Shown here piece by piece: positions 1-8,869 of a stretch of DNA of 64,000 nucleotides. This DNA is from Acidobacteriota bacterium. Lineage in GTDB: Bacteria; Acidobacteriota; Terriglobia; Bryobacterales; Bryobacteraceae. How positions within the stretch are numbered: the stretch's first letter is position 1; each line of letters begins with the position of its first letter. The stretch is taken from NCBI GenBank assembly GCA_025352795.1, contig JANXSF010000063.1:1-64000 (forward strand). Direction: 5' to 3'. Both the position numbers and the translations under genes were made by a program. Under the pieces are notes generated by a model that was not told the origin of the DNA, did not search any database, and was given only the letters and a program-made list of their open reading frames with translations.

Positions 1-207
1 GCTCGAGTCGTTCAACAGCTTCGCACGGAATGATTTTGTTGGCCGCTGATCTTTGACATTCTAATTCTTGTATCAGGCTGGTGCGGATTGTTGTGCTTAC
101 TCGCGCCGACAACCAATGGTTCTACTCGTTTCTCTATCAAAGCCAGCTTTCGTCAAGGGCGGAGGATGACATTTCGATGGTTAATAATTCTTCATGAGAA
201 ATACGGG

Positions 208-591
208 CTAAAGCCCGAAGTTTGCGCTCGCCCCAGAGCCAATGTTGAGATTGGAACTCACAAGAGTATTTCCGTCGACAGCAAAATCAATACGCAGAGT
301 TCCAGAAGAAGCTCCGAGGATTAGATCTTCAGAAAAACCAGAAATTGCGTAAGAAGATGCTCCTAAATTTCCAAAGGTACTATCTGCGCTCGCGCGTAAC
401 ACCCCGAAGTCGGTTGTGGCGTTTAATTGAATGGTGGAGAGAGTTGTTAAAGAATTTGTCACAGGTCCGGTGGGGGAATTTGTGATTATGTGGGCACACC
501 CGGTGTTGTTTGCGCAAAGATCGACATTCACAAACGAAGCCTCCATGGAAGTCGGTATAAGCAGCGCTAAGGCCGTCATGGCCCTGTTCAT
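208..591 (-). CDS. Small secreted protein, not recognised
   Basis: About 127 residues. The ATG at 591 is preferred because GAGG lies 9 nt upstream; another ATG sits two codons earlier at 597. The N-terminus (MNRAMTALALLIPTSMEA) looks like a short signal peptide. The rest is rich in Ser, Thr, Ala and Gly with one Cys-x5-Cys pair (CANNTGC), the composition of an extracellular beta-rich domain such as those of PEP-CTERM proteins. No PEP motif or second hydrophobic segment follows. The stop codon lies inside the palindrome GGGCTTTAGCCC, so the C-terminus may have been cut off by a repeat insertion. Function unknown. Confidence 0.45.
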   Translation of the reverse strand: MNRAMTALALLIPTSMEASFVNVDLCANNTGCAHIITNSPTGPVTNSLTTLSTIQLNATTDFGVLRASADSTFGNLGASSYAISGFSEDLILGASSGTLRIDFAVDGNTLVSSNLNIGSGASANFGL

Positions 592-711
592 TTTCATTTT
601 CCTCGTTACGTTAGATGGGGGAACGACCAAACGAAGTACGATTCCACTTACTTTAATCCTAGAAAATGGCAGATAAACAAAAACCATTCAAATGGATGAT
701 TTTTCGTCTTT

Positions 712-969
712 TCATTTTACTTTTGATGTCCCAGGTTGTGAGTTCAGTCGCGCTGACAGCGAAACCAATTCCTGCTGCCGTTTGGTTCCTGTCTTTCCCA
801 GCGCCCGTTTCAAATGGGTCCGTACCGTTTTTACGGAAACAAACAGAAGCTTCGCCGTTTCATTCACTGTCGATCCCTGGCCAATCAACGCGGCAACTTG
901 TGCCTCTGCTTTGGTCAACCCAAAAATGTTCTTAGGGTTGCAGAGCGATGAACGAACAAGAAAGATCAT
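712..969 (-). pseudogene. Remnant of a LuxR-type transcriptional regulator (HTH domain only)
   Basis: Only the C-terminal DNA-binding domain of a LuxR/FixJ-type regulator is left: FGLTKAEAQVAALI, then the recognition-helix region SVKTVRTHLKRALGKTGT and RQQELVSL. This matches the subgroup whose HTH reads 'GLTPAEA...ARTHLK..F.KTGT.RQAELV'. Upstream in frame the similarity runs only about 11 more codons (AYRRLKR) before a stop at 1003-1005, so the sensory half typical of the family is missing. The ATG at 969 has no obvious ribosome binding site. Most likely a decaying gene; a free-standing HTH protein is possible. Confidence 0.6.
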
Positions 970-1008
970 TCTCTTCAGCCGTCTGTACGCGCCAGCAAAA
1001 ATTCATCC

Positions 1009-1185
1009 CTAAGTCCGGTCCTGCTCCAAAATTAGACCGCTATCCATCGTTGTTGGTCCACTCATAATCAACGCCTCCCGATCTGGCATGAGTTGCATCC
1101 CGCAGGTGGACGATTCGCCCTTAGCCACTGGCGGACGATACTCGCTGGACTTCAAATAGAGCTCGCGGACGGTGGGGCGATTCAT
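1009..1185 (-). CDS. Possible 58-residue ORF, unknown
   Basis: An ATG-to-TAG ORF of 58 codons (MNRPTVRELYLKSSEYRPPV...) fills the gap between the LuxR remnant and the divergent secretin gene. Third codon positions look GC-rich, as in neighbouring genes, which is the main argument for coding. No domain, membrane segment or clear Shine-Dalgarno site is seen. It could equally be chance or part of the same decay as the LuxR remnant. Confidence 0.2.
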   Translation of the reverse strand: MNRPTVRELYLKSSEYRPPVAKGESSTCGMQLMPDREALIMSGPTTMDSGLILEQDRT

Positions 1186-1308
1186 GTGTCACAGAGCTGC
1201 CAAAATTTTGTCCTCAACGGCATGAAACCGAATTGCGTCAATAGCTTATGTGGAACTCGTAAATAACACACTCCCAAGCCTTTATCCCAGCGCAACCAGG
1301 GCGGGAAA

Positions 1309-3648
1309 ATGACCCGGTATATGCCAACGAAAGCAATTCTTTTCAAGCAGTTATGCAGTGTCTGGCTGATTGTAGCAATGGTTGGACAAGGCCTTCCCCT
1401 GGACGCTAAAAATCGTAAAGGAGATAAACTTCTTAACGAAGGCCGTAAGATAGAAGCCGGTCGGGACTTTGAAAAGGCCTTAGAACTCTACGAGCAAGCC
1501 CTTAAAGAAGATGCCGGGGATGTCTCTTACCAGATTGCCGCTCGCCGGGCGCGCTTCGAATCTTCGCAGATTTATGTGAAAAAAGGTCAGAAGCTGCGTG
1601 AAGCGGGGAACCTGGAAGAAGCCCTGCAAATGTTTTCCAAAGCGATTGTGCTTGATCCTTCCTCAACCATTGCCCTACAGGAACTGCGCCGCACCAAGGC
1701 TATGTTGGATGAAGAGGCTGTCAAAGCGGGTAAGCCCAGTGCCTCCACACGCGGACTTACCCCTGCCCAACGTGGGAAGCGTGAATCTGAGGAGCGCATT
1801 GCATCGCTGATGCCAGTGCCCGAATTGAAACCGCTTAACCGCGATATTCGTTCGCTGAAAATGAACAACCAAACCGTGCGGGTTATGTTTGAAACCGTGG
1901 GTAAGCTGGCTGGTATCAATGTCATTTTCGACCCCGAATATCAGCAGGGTGCCACGCGCAATTACAGCGTGGATTTGGCCAACACAACACTGGAAGAATC
2001 GCTTGAATACTTAAGCCTGATGACGAAGTCCTACTGGAAGCCGCTTTCTTCCAACGCCATTTTTGTTACCAACGATAATATTGCCAAGCGGCGCGACCAT
2101 GAGGAAAACGTGGTTCGGGTTTTTTATTTGAATAACGTCAATTCCATTCAGGAGTTACAAGAAGCAGTTGTAACGGTACGGTCGGCGCTGGAAGTTCGAC
2201 GTATGTTCACTTACAATCCGCAGAACGCCATTGTAGTTCGCGGAACAGTGGACCAGATGTTACTCGTGGAAAAGTTGTTGGCCGATTTGGACAAGCCGAA
2301 AGCGGAAATTGTGATTGACGTGATTGTGATGGAAACCGCCACGGGTCGCACGCGCGACTTGATCGCCACGCTGGCCAGCGGAACCACTCCGGGCTTGAAC
2401 GCAACCATATCTCCAACGCTGGGCGGCATCAATGCCGTTGCCGCCAAAGATGCGGTAACCAGTGCACTTACTTTGCCGAAGCTCAAAAATCTGACCACAA
2501 AAGATTTCTCTGTCTCCTTGCCCAGCTACCTGTTGAGCGCGGTGATGGCAGATCGCAGCACCAGTGTGAAGCAGAGCCCACAAATCAGGATGGCCGATGG
2601 CATGAAAGGTTCCCTGCGTGTCGGCGATAAAGTTCCCACCGCCAGCGGTAGTTTCCAGCCGGGCATTGGTTCCGTCGGCGTCAGCCCGCTGGTGAACACT
2701 CAGTTCCAGATGATTGAAGTGGGTGTAAACGTGGACATCACTCCGCGCGTCGTATCTGAAGATGAAGTGTACATGCACGTGGAAATTGAAATTTCGAACG
2801 TGAAAGAGCGCATCGATATCGGCGGCATTAAGCAGCCGGTCATTGGGCAGCGTAAAGTGATTGACGATTTGCGCGTCAGGGAAGGCGAGATGAGTATCAT
2901 TGGCGGGCTGGTCCAATATCAGGATAATAAGACCACCAGTGGCGTTCCTGGTTTGATGAATATTCCTGGTCTGCGCCGTTTATTTTCCAGCGAATCCATT
3001 GATAGGTCACAAAGTGAACTGGTGATTGCACTGGTTCCGCATATTGTACGGTCGTCCGACATTACGGCGTCTAACCTGAAAGGTGTGGCGTCAGGCTTCG
3101 ATCAGGTTCTGCGCGTTCAACAGACTCTTAGGAAAGACAGCGGGGCTCCTTCAACAATGCCTGCGGCTACGCCAGTTGATTCAGGGACGGCACCGCAGAT
3201 TCCCGATGGTCCTAGAATGAAACCGGCAGCTGCGCCAGTGAAACTATCTTTTCAACCAAATGGCGTGGTTACCAAAGCTGGATCGCCAATTGTTGTCAGC
3301 CTGCATGTGGAAGGGGCCGATGATTTAGCATCCACTCCCATGAAAATAAAGTACGATCCGAAACGGCTGAAGCTGGATGCCGTCACGCCGGGAGCATTTT
3401 TGGGTAGCGACGGCCAACGTCCTAACTTCAAAGAAAATGTCCGTAACGACGATGGCGAAGCAACCATAACGTTGAGCCGTTTGCCAGGCAGTAAAGGGCT
3501 AACGGGTACGGGTGCGATTCTGGGTTTAACGTTCACTACACTGATGCCAGGAAACACCACTGTTTCTGTGTTGGAACCGAGTTTGAAAACATCGGAGGAT
3601 CGGCCTGTGCCGGCAAATTCACCGTCGCTCAACGTGGAGATCCGTTAG
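1309..3648 (+). CDS. Secretin (GspD/PilQ-like) with N-terminal TPRs and C-terminal cohesin-like domain
   Basis: A 779-residue outer-membrane secretin of the type II secretion/type IV pilus group. An N-terminal hydrophobic stretch (KQLCSVWLIVAMVGQG) acts as export signal. Two or three TPR-like repeats follow (about residues 34-140), then a short N-domain around 195-330 (FETVGKLAGINVIFDP; NAIVVRGTVDQM), and the secretin domain (about 400-590) with VGVNVDITPRV and the terminal ELVIALVPHIVRS. From about 644 a beta-rich module (VKLSFQPNGV... to the end) resembles cohesin domains. Two pseudopilin genes follow at 10 nt and by overlap, so this is one secretion operon, but ATPase and inner-membrane genes are not in the window. 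ATG 1309 has AGGGCGGG upstream; ATG 1321 is an alternative. Confidence 0.85.
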   Translation: MTRYMPTKAILFKQLCSVWLIVAMVGQGLPLDAKNRKGDKLLNEGRKIEAGRDFEKALELYEQALKEDAGDVSYQIAARRARFESSQIYVKKGQKLREAGNLEEALQMFSKAIVLDPSSTIALQELRRTKAMLDEEAVKAGKPSASTRGLTPAQRGKRESEERIASLMPVPELKPLNRDIRSLKMNNQTVRVMFETVGKLAGINVIFDPEYQQGATRNYSVDLANTTLEESLEYLSLMTKSYWKPLSSNAIFVTNDNIAKRRDHEENVVRVFYLNNVNSIQELQEAVVTVRSALEVRRMFTYNPQNAIVVRGTVDQMLLVEKLLADLDKPKAEIVIDVIVMETATGRTRDLIATLASGTTPGLNATISPTLGGINAVAAKDAVTSALTLPKLKNLTTKDFSVSLPSYLLSAVMADRSTSVKQSPQIRMADGMKGSLRVGDKVPTASGSFQPGIGSVGVSPLVNTQFQMIEVGVNVDITPRVVSEDEVYMHVEIEISNVKERIDIGGIKQPVIGQRKVIDDLRVREGEMSIIGGLVQYQDNKTTSGVPGLMNIPGLRRLFSSESIDRSQSELVIALVPHIVRSSDITASNLKGVASGFDQVLRVQQTLRKDSGAPSTMPAATPVDSGTAPQIPDGPRMKPAAAPVKLSFQPNGVVTKAGSPIVVSLHVEGADDLASTPMKIKYDPKRLKLDAVTPGAFLGSDGQRPNFKENVRNDDGEATITLSRLPGSKGLTGTGAILGLTFTTLMPGNTTVSVLEPSLKTSEDRPVPANSPSLNVEIR

Positions 3649-3657
3649 AACGGAAAC

Positions 3658-4131
3658 ATGAAACGTCGTCGACAACAACAAGGTGGATTCACGCTGGTAG
3701 AGATCATTGTGGCATTCACCATTTTGACTCTGCTCAGCGCCATGGCCGTGCCCCTTGCGCGAGGTAAAGTGCGACGCGACCGGGAACGGGAATTGCGCTA
3801 TGCGCTGGTTGAAATGCGCAAAGCGATTGATAAATACAAGGACGCAGCGGACCGCGGAGACTTTGGTCAGGTGAAGGCCGATACGCAAGGCTATCCCGAA
3901 TCGCTGGATGTTTTAGTGGATGGCGTGAAGTTGGCTCAAGGCGATGCGAAGATGAAATTCCTGCGACGCATCCCTAGAGATCCATTTACTAAATCAACCA
4001 CGTGGGGGGTACGCAGCATGGAGGACGATCCGAAATCGCCTGGCGGTGGAGGTGCGGGAAAGCATGTGTTCGACGTGTATAGCAAGACCTCGGAGAAAGC
4101 CCCAGATGGAACAGCATATGCAGAGTGGTGA
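3658..4131 (+). CDS. Type II secretion/type IV pilus pseudopilin (GspG-like)
   Basis: 157 residues with a class III prepilin leader: basic MKRRRQQQG followed by the cleavage/methylation site G-FTLVEI and a hydrophobic helix FTILTLLSAMAVPLA. The body (RDRERELRYALVEMRKAID, then FLRRIPRDPFT) is typical of acidobacterial GspG-like pseudopilins, whose conserved 'IP.DPFT' lies near the C-terminal sheet. After processing by a prepilin peptidase it would sit in the inner membrane and assemble into a pseudopilus. It starts 10 nt after the secretin stop and overlaps the next pseudopilin by 14 nt. Confidence 0.85.
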   Translation: MKRRRQQQGGFTLVEIIVAFTILTLLSAMAVPLARGKVRRDRERELRYALVEMRKAIDKYKDAADRGDFGQVKADTQGYPESLDVLVDGVKLAQGDAKMKFLRRIPRDPFTKSTTWGVRSMEDDPKSPGGGGAGKHVFDVYSKTSEKAPDGTAYAEW

Positions 4132-4555
4132 ACAAATTGTGCCCGATTATGTGAAGCCGCAGCGAGCAAACAGTAAGCGCGGCTTCACGCTGATTGAGTT
4201 AATGGTAGTGATGGGGATCATCACGGTAATCATTTCAATCGCCGTGCCAATGTATCAAAAGTCAATTCTGCGCGGCAAAGAAAGTGTTTTGCGGAGTAAC
4301 TTGTTCACCATGCGCCAAGTGATTGATGAGTACACTTACGATAAGCAGAAAGCTCCCCCGGCGTTAGAAGATTTGGTGAAAGAAGGTTACTTACGACAAG
4401 TACCCATGGACCCGATCACCGGACAAAACAGTAGTTGGAAGATCATCATGGAAGATGCCGCAGGCAGCGCTTCTACAACGGAGCCGGGCATTTTCGATGT
4501 GCGCAGTGGGTCGGAACGGCAGAGTTTAGAGGGTACGCCGTATTCTGATTGGTAA
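4118..4555 (+). CDS. Second pseudopilin (GspG-like)
   Basis: 145 residues from ATG 4118, overlapping the preceding gene by 14 nt; ATG 4106 is an alternative start. A longer than usual hydrophilic leader ends in KRGFTLIELMVVMGIITVI, the canonical type IV prepilin processing site (after G, before F, with E at +5). The soluble part carries ALEDLVKEGYLRQVPMDPIT, closely parallel to the first pseudopilin, so the two are paralogues produced by tandem duplication. Same secretin operon. Confidence 0.85.
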   Translation: MQSGEQIVPDYVKPQRANSKRGFTLIELMVVMGIITVIISIAVPMYQKSILRGKESVLRSNLFTMRQVIDEYTYDKQKAPPALEDLVKEGYLRQVPMDPITGQNSSWKIIMEDAAGSASTTEPGIFDVRSGSERQSLEGTPYSDW

Positions 4556-4571
4556 CTGTTAAACTGATCCC

Positions 4572-5225
4572 ATGAATAATCCGAAAACGGCAGTGGTGGC
4601 AGGCGCCAGCGGATTGGTAGGATCGCACCTGTTGCAAGCCCTGCTGCAATCACCCGGCTACGGGCAAGTTGTCGCATTGGTTCGCAAACCTTTGGGTGTA
4701 ACCCACAGCAAGTTACGCGAAGTGCCAATGGATTTCGATACTCTCAACCTTCCTGTGGATGATGTCTTCTGCGCATTGGGAACAACCATTCGCAAGGCCG
4801 GGTCAAAGGAAGCCTTCCTTAAAGTAGACAAGGAACTGCCGCTGGCTCTGGCAAAGTGGGCACTGGCCCACGGGGCGGGGCAATTTGCATTGGTCTCTTC
4901 AGTCGGCTCCGACGTTGCATCGGGCAACTTCTACTTACAAGTGAAAGGCACGTTAGAAGCGGAACTCAATGCGATGCTGTTTCGCAGCGTCCACGTGGCC
5001 AGGCCCTGTTTCTTGTTAGGTGACCGTGGCGAGGTGCGGATAGGGGAAAAGCTCGCCATTGGTGCGGCCACCTTACTGCAACCATTTCTAATGGGTGGTC
5101 TACGAATTTATCGTTCTATTCCGGCTGAAACAGTAGCCAGGGCATTAGTCAATGCCGCTATAGGAAGCAAGCCTGGACGATTCGTTTATCATTACGACGA
5201 ATTACAGCTGATGTCTAATTCGTAA
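4572..5225 (+). CDS. NAD(P)-binding Rossmann-fold protein (HTATIP2/TIP30-like)
   Basis: 217 residues. An N-terminal Rossmann motif VAGASGLVGSHLLQALL binds a dinucleotide. Then come FCALGTTIRKAGSKEAF and VSSVGSD, features of the HTATIP2/atypical SDR group; the YxxxK position is represented by YLQVKG. No signal peptide, so cytoplasmic. It begins 16 nt after the pseudopilin stop and may be co-transcribed, but nothing links it functionally to secretion. Substrate unknown. Confidence 0.75.
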   Translation: MNNPKTAVVAGASGLVGSHLLQALLQSPGYGQVVALVRKPLGVTHSKLREVPMDFDTLNLPVDDVFCALGTTIRKAGSKEAFLKVDKELPLALAKWALAHGAGQFALVSSVGSDVASGNFYLQVKGTLEAELNAMLFRSVHVARPCFLLGDRGEVRIGEKLAIGAATLLQPFLMGGLRIYRSIPAETVARALVNAAIGSKPGRFVYHYDELQLMSNS

Positions 5226-5342
5226 TCATTCCCCGCTTTACTCTCACTAACAAATCAAATACAATCCTTGTCATGCGACTGGCCAGCTTTGTATTTGCGT
5301 TTCTAAGCCACCGTTTGCTTAAACAAGAGGGAGATTGACTTA

Positions 5343-7520
5343 GTGCCAACCATATCTATTGGTGACCAGTTTGGTGTTGAACTGCTTACTGCAGAAGCTG
5401 GTCCTGGTTCGGGGATCGCGAAGTACTTCAAAGGAAATCTGGCTGGCTTCATCGCGTCGGCTGATCTTGTAACGCTGTTCAACAAGCCGCTGGCCAGCGT
5501 CGGTTTCTCACCCATGGGACTGGGGTTCACTTTCAAGAATCCTGGCAGTTTTGGTTCCAGTGGAATTGAATGGACTTTCGGAGCCGGTGCCCGTTCGGTG
5601 ATTCAAACCAACCAGGCAGGCAGTACCTTATTCGGCGAAGCTGTGTTTGGAGATCCTTTAAAAGTACGCGCAGGCCAAGCGTTTCTTTCTGTGGCATTCA
5701 CCCCTTCCTTGTCTATTGGTGCTGCTAGAACCGACGGCGATCTTAGCTTCGGATTCGCTGCTGGTGGATCGCTGGAACTGCGCACAGGAAGGGCTTTTGA
5801 CGTAACCGGAGCAGCAATGCCATCGCTTGCCAGCGCCCTGAAAGAAGTTCTTTCCAGCGTCACAATCCCTGGTGATGTAGAAGATTTAAAAACGATGAAG
5901 CCAGGGGATGTGGCTGCGGTAAGTGGTTCCGGCCAATTCAAAGTATCGGCATCGTTCAACCTTGCTGCCGCCTTGAATCCGCTAGCTACTCCTACACTTG
6001 GACTTGCGGCCATCGGTGCATTGCAGTTAAAGGCAGGGGCTTCGCTAGTGGTGGGCGCATCCATCGGCATCAGCGGCGGCTATCAGATTCGTGTAACCAA
6101 ACTTGACGAATCCCGTGTGCGGCTCGGCTACCACAAAATGTCCGGGTCCGAATTCAGACTGGATGTAACGGCTTCTGGCGGCGTTTCAGCGACTCTTGGC
6201 AAGCGTGAGTTCTTGACCATGTTGATCGGCAAACTCTCCACCGCTCCTCAGGAAAATGTTCAGGAGCTGATGAACGATGGGCTTTCCAACCAACAAATTC
6301 AGGATATTCAAGATGCCATCACGGCCAGTATTCAACGTTCTCTCTCCCTTTCACTAGCCGCATCGTTCGCCGCTAGCCGCAAAGACACGGCTGCCTTCGA
6401 ATACGAATTCGATCTTACCGCGCTGGATAGTTCGGGCACAGAAGCATTGCACATGGCCCTGGATGGGGACTTGAGTCCATTGACCGTGCTGGCACCGGAG
6501 ATGCTGCCAGTGGGCGTGAAGATGCTTCGCAGTGAGTTGGATACCATTCGGAAGAAGTCCATCAGTTGGAAAATTAACCTGTTGGGAATCGTCAATGTGT
6601 TCCACTTGACGGAACTGATCCAGACCGGCAAGGTGATGTTCGACGCCACCTCTGGGGAACTGCTCATCACGGATTCCATCACTCAAAAAAGCATTTTCGT
6701 AAAGACGCGTCCGCTGGAAGTGGATACAGAAAAAGTTCGCAAGGTGTTGATGCAGTCCATGGTGCTGACTGCCGCCTATCGCGTAACGGGCATGCGCGAT
6801 TTCCTCAACTTCAATTGTTCCCAAACTTATTTCGATCAAACAGCCAATGCCCGTGCACAAAACGTCGCTGATCTTTTGGACAACTTTGTTGCGTTGGATC
6901 TGATTGATGCTGCGGGGAAGGATGCATTTCTGGCGAATCCAGTATCAGGCACCGCCAGCCTATTTCTTGAACTCAGCCTGGGCGACGCTGCCTTTCAACG
7001 AATGTTCCGCGACGCAGCAGGCGTGCCGTTATCGCAAGAAGCCTACGATGCAATCGGTCGCAAATGCGTTAGTTTATTAGTTCTGAAAGAAGACGAAAAC
7101 GCCTTTCGTCGAACCCCGATGGAAGACGATGCGTTGTGGCTACTGATGACTGACGCGGGTCCGGCAAGTATGCGCTTTGTGCTGCCAGAGGCCCTCCGAA
7201 AGGACAATACGTTTGCCCTTATCCAGCACGATTACATTGTGATCCGCTGGTGGTCCGCAGCAATGAGCAAGACTGCCGAACGGATTGATTCCATGCTGAA
7301 GTTTCTGCAAGGTGCTGATCCGGAAACATTGAAAGACAACAATGAATTCAAGAAGCGACGCAGTGATTTGTCAGACGCTTTAACTGACATTGTAAAAAAC
7401 TCTCAGCCCGATTTTTTAGATGCATGGGGTCTCATTGCGATGGACCAGGCATCACACCAACAAGGCACTGTGCGCGGGATTTTAATGACGAAGACTGCGG
7501 CTTTAGTGAAGGATCGATGA
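5343..7520 (+). CDS. Large protein of unknown function (725 aa)
   Basis: GTG start at 5343 with AGGGAG about 10 nt upstream; no ATG gives a comparable start. I do not recognise the family. There is no signal peptide and no clear membrane helix. Residues 1-280 are glycine-, alanine- and serine-rich and alternate like beta strands (GASLVVGASIGISGGYQIRV). Residues 300-350 contain a helical SLSLAASFAASRK stretch. The C-terminal 300 residues look globular and helical with several charged segments (MSKTAERIDSMLKFLQGADP). The gene stands alone between an SDR-like gene and a hydrolase gene, with 60 nt to the next start. The ORF is long, uninterrupted and has neighbour-like codon use, so it is a real gene. 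Confidence 0.75.
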   Translation: MPTISIGDQFGVELLTAEAGPGSGIAKYFKGNLAGFIASADLVTLFNKPLASVGFSPMGLGFTFKNPGSFGSSGIEWTFGAGARSVIQTNQAGSTLFGEAVFGDPLKVRAGQAFLSVAFTPSLSIGAARTDGDLSFGFAAGGSLELRTGRAFDVTGAAMPSLASALKEVLSSVTIPGDVEDLKTMKPGDVAAVSGSGQFKVSASFNLAAALNPLATPTLGLAAIGALQLKAGASLVVGASIGISGGYQIRVTKLDESRVRLGYHKMSGSEFRLDVTASGGVSATLGKREFLTMLIGKLSTAPQENVQELMNDGLSNQQIQDIQDAITASIQRSLSLSLAASFAASRKDTAAFEYEFDLTALDSSGTEALHMALDGDLSPLTVLAPEMLPVGVKMLRSELDTIRKKSISWKINLLGIVNVFHLTELIQTGKVMFDATSGELLITDSITQKSIFVKTRPLEVDTEKVRKVLMQSMVLTAAYRVTGMRDFLNFNCSQTYFDQTANARAQNVADLLDNFVALDLIDAAGKDAFLANPVSGTASLFLELSLGDAAFQRMFRDAAGVPLSQEAYDAIGRKCVSLLVLKEDENAFRRTPMEDDALWLLMTDAGPASMRFVLPEALRKDNTFALIQHDYIVIRWWSAAMSKTAERIDSMLKFLQGADPETLKDNNEFKKRRSDLSDALTDIVKNSQPDFLDAWGLIAMDQASHQQGTVRGILMTKTAALVKDR

Positions 7521-7579
7521 GTGGGCGGGAGAACACTTACTCAAGCCAATGCAACCGATTTTTCCAATATACTGTCTCA

Positions 7580-8686
7580 ATGCGCTTTCTGATCCTCAAC
7601 CTGATCGCTCTCTTCACCGCCTTTGGCGAAGACAGCAGACATATTCTGCGGGTGGATCATTTTGTGCAGGTGAAATCTGCGGTCCCTTCCATCATGGGAC
7701 AAATCACTCCCATCTATGTGCGCGAGGTTGTCCAAGCTGGAATCGCGCTACGGAACACCACTTCCGATAAGGTTGTACTCTTCGTCCACGGTGCCGGGAC
7801 GCCCGCAGAGGTGGCTTTCGACGTTCCCCATTCCAATTACAGTTGGATGGAATTTCTGGCCAATGCCGGTTACGATGTGTTCGCCATGGACATGACTGGC
7901 TACGGTCGTTCTACTCGTCCCGCTCTAATGAATGATCCCTGCAGTTTGGCCAAGGAACAGCAAGCCGCAGTCACGTCCACTCCATGCCCCGCCGCCGATA
8001 CGCGGAACCTCACCACCATCGCTTCCGATTGGAACGACATTGGCTCGGTTGTGGATCACTTGCGAACGTTGCGCCATGTGGATAAGGTCAACCTGATCGG
8101 ATGGTCGTTAGGCGGTCCGCGCGCTGGTGGCTACACTGCGCAGAATCCCACAAAAGTGAATAAGCTGATCCTGCTTTCACCTGCCTATGTTCGTGGCACT
8201 GTAGAAGCTAGCCCCGCCATGCAAGCTGCTTCCGGGGCGGTGATGAACACCCAGTCACTGGAAGAGTTTACTGCGAATTGGGATCGCCAGGTGGGTTGCG
8301 CCGACCAATTTGATCCTGCCGTTGCCAAGGTTGTCTGGTCAGAAATGCTCGCATCAGATCCGGTAGGTGCCACTTGGGGAAGCGGCGTTCGTAGAGCACC
8401 ACTGGTAACCAGTCGCGGTGGCTGGGACACAGCAGCCGCAGCCAAAGTGCTGATGCCAGTATTGCTGTTCGCTCCGGTGCATGATAAGCAGGTGACGCCG
8501 GAAGGGGTTCGCCGTCTGTTTGACGATCTGGGCACGCGTCAGAAAGTTTATGCCGATCTGGCCTGTAGTTCTCACAACGCCTTATGGGAAAAGAACCACT
8601 TGCTGATGTTCCGCGCCTCGCTGGAATGGTTAGCCAAAGGCTCAGTAAACGGCAACAAAGAAGGAACAGTCAAGCTAGGATACTGA
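7580..8686 (+). CDS. Secreted alpha/beta hydrolase
   Basis: 368 residues from ATG 7580, chosen because it places a short signal peptide (MRFLILNLIALFTAFGEDS) at the N-terminus; the open frame upstream to 7424 overlaps the previous gene. The alpha/beta-hydrolase core is clear: oxyanion segment VLFVHGAGT, a strand with FAMDMTGYGRST, nucleophile elbow NLIGWSLGGPRAGG (Ser in GWSLGG), an Asp region PVLLFAPVHDKQVTPEG and a C-terminal His (SSHNALWEK). Exported or periplasmic esterase/lipase-like; substrate not predictable. Confidence 0.8.
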   Translation: MRFLILNLIALFTAFGEDSRHILRVDHFVQVKSAVPSIMGQITPIYVREVVQAGIALRNTTSDKVVLFVHGAGTPAEVAFDVPHSNYSWMEFLANAGYDVFAMDMTGYGRSTRPALMNDPCSLAKEQQAAVTSTPCPAADTRNLTTIASDWNDIGSVVDHLRTLRHVDKVNLIGWSLGGPRAGGYTAQNPTKVNKLILLSPAYVRGTVEASPAMQAASGAVMNTQSLEEFTANWDRQVGCADQFDPAVAKVVWSEMLASDPVGATWGSGVRRAPLVTSRGGWDTAAAAKVLMPVLLFAPVHDKQVTPEGVRRLFDDLGTRQKVYADLACSSHNALWEKNHLLMFRASLEWLAKGSVNGNKEGTVKLGY

Positions 8687-8696
8687 CACGGAGTTA

Positions 8697-8793
8697 GTGG
8701 GATAGGCATCCTTGCCTGTCCAGCCCTAATGCGCAAACTGCCGCTCATAATATTTCCTCACTTAAAAAGGACAGGCAAAGATGCCTATCCCAC
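8697..8793. repeat. REPIN-like inverted pair of REP sequences
   Basis: Two 25-bp arms face each other (8697-8721 and 8769-8793) and match as inverted repeats at 24 of 25 positions. Each arm carries the core GGCATCnTTGCC, which can form its own small hairpin. Related single copies occur at 29651-29675 and 32051-32075. This is the architecture of a REP doublet (REPIN). It lies between the hydrolase stop and the ECF sigma gene, in the leader region of the sigma operon. Confidence 0.75.
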
Positions 8794-8869
8794 CAGAACG
8801 GCCTCCACAAAATATTCATGGAAGAAAACCGTGCCCCGCTCCGTCTATTCAGATGAGAGCAGACACACC

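Noticed and set aside
2260-2916. 218-codon minus-strand ORF inside the secretin gene
   Set aside because: His-rich antisense shadow of the secretin reading frame; no start signal or domain.
3658-4555. Two pseudopilins read as one frameshifted gene
   Set aside because: Each has its own prepilin leader, hydrophobic helix and C-terminal domain; they are complete tandem genes overlapping by 14 nt.
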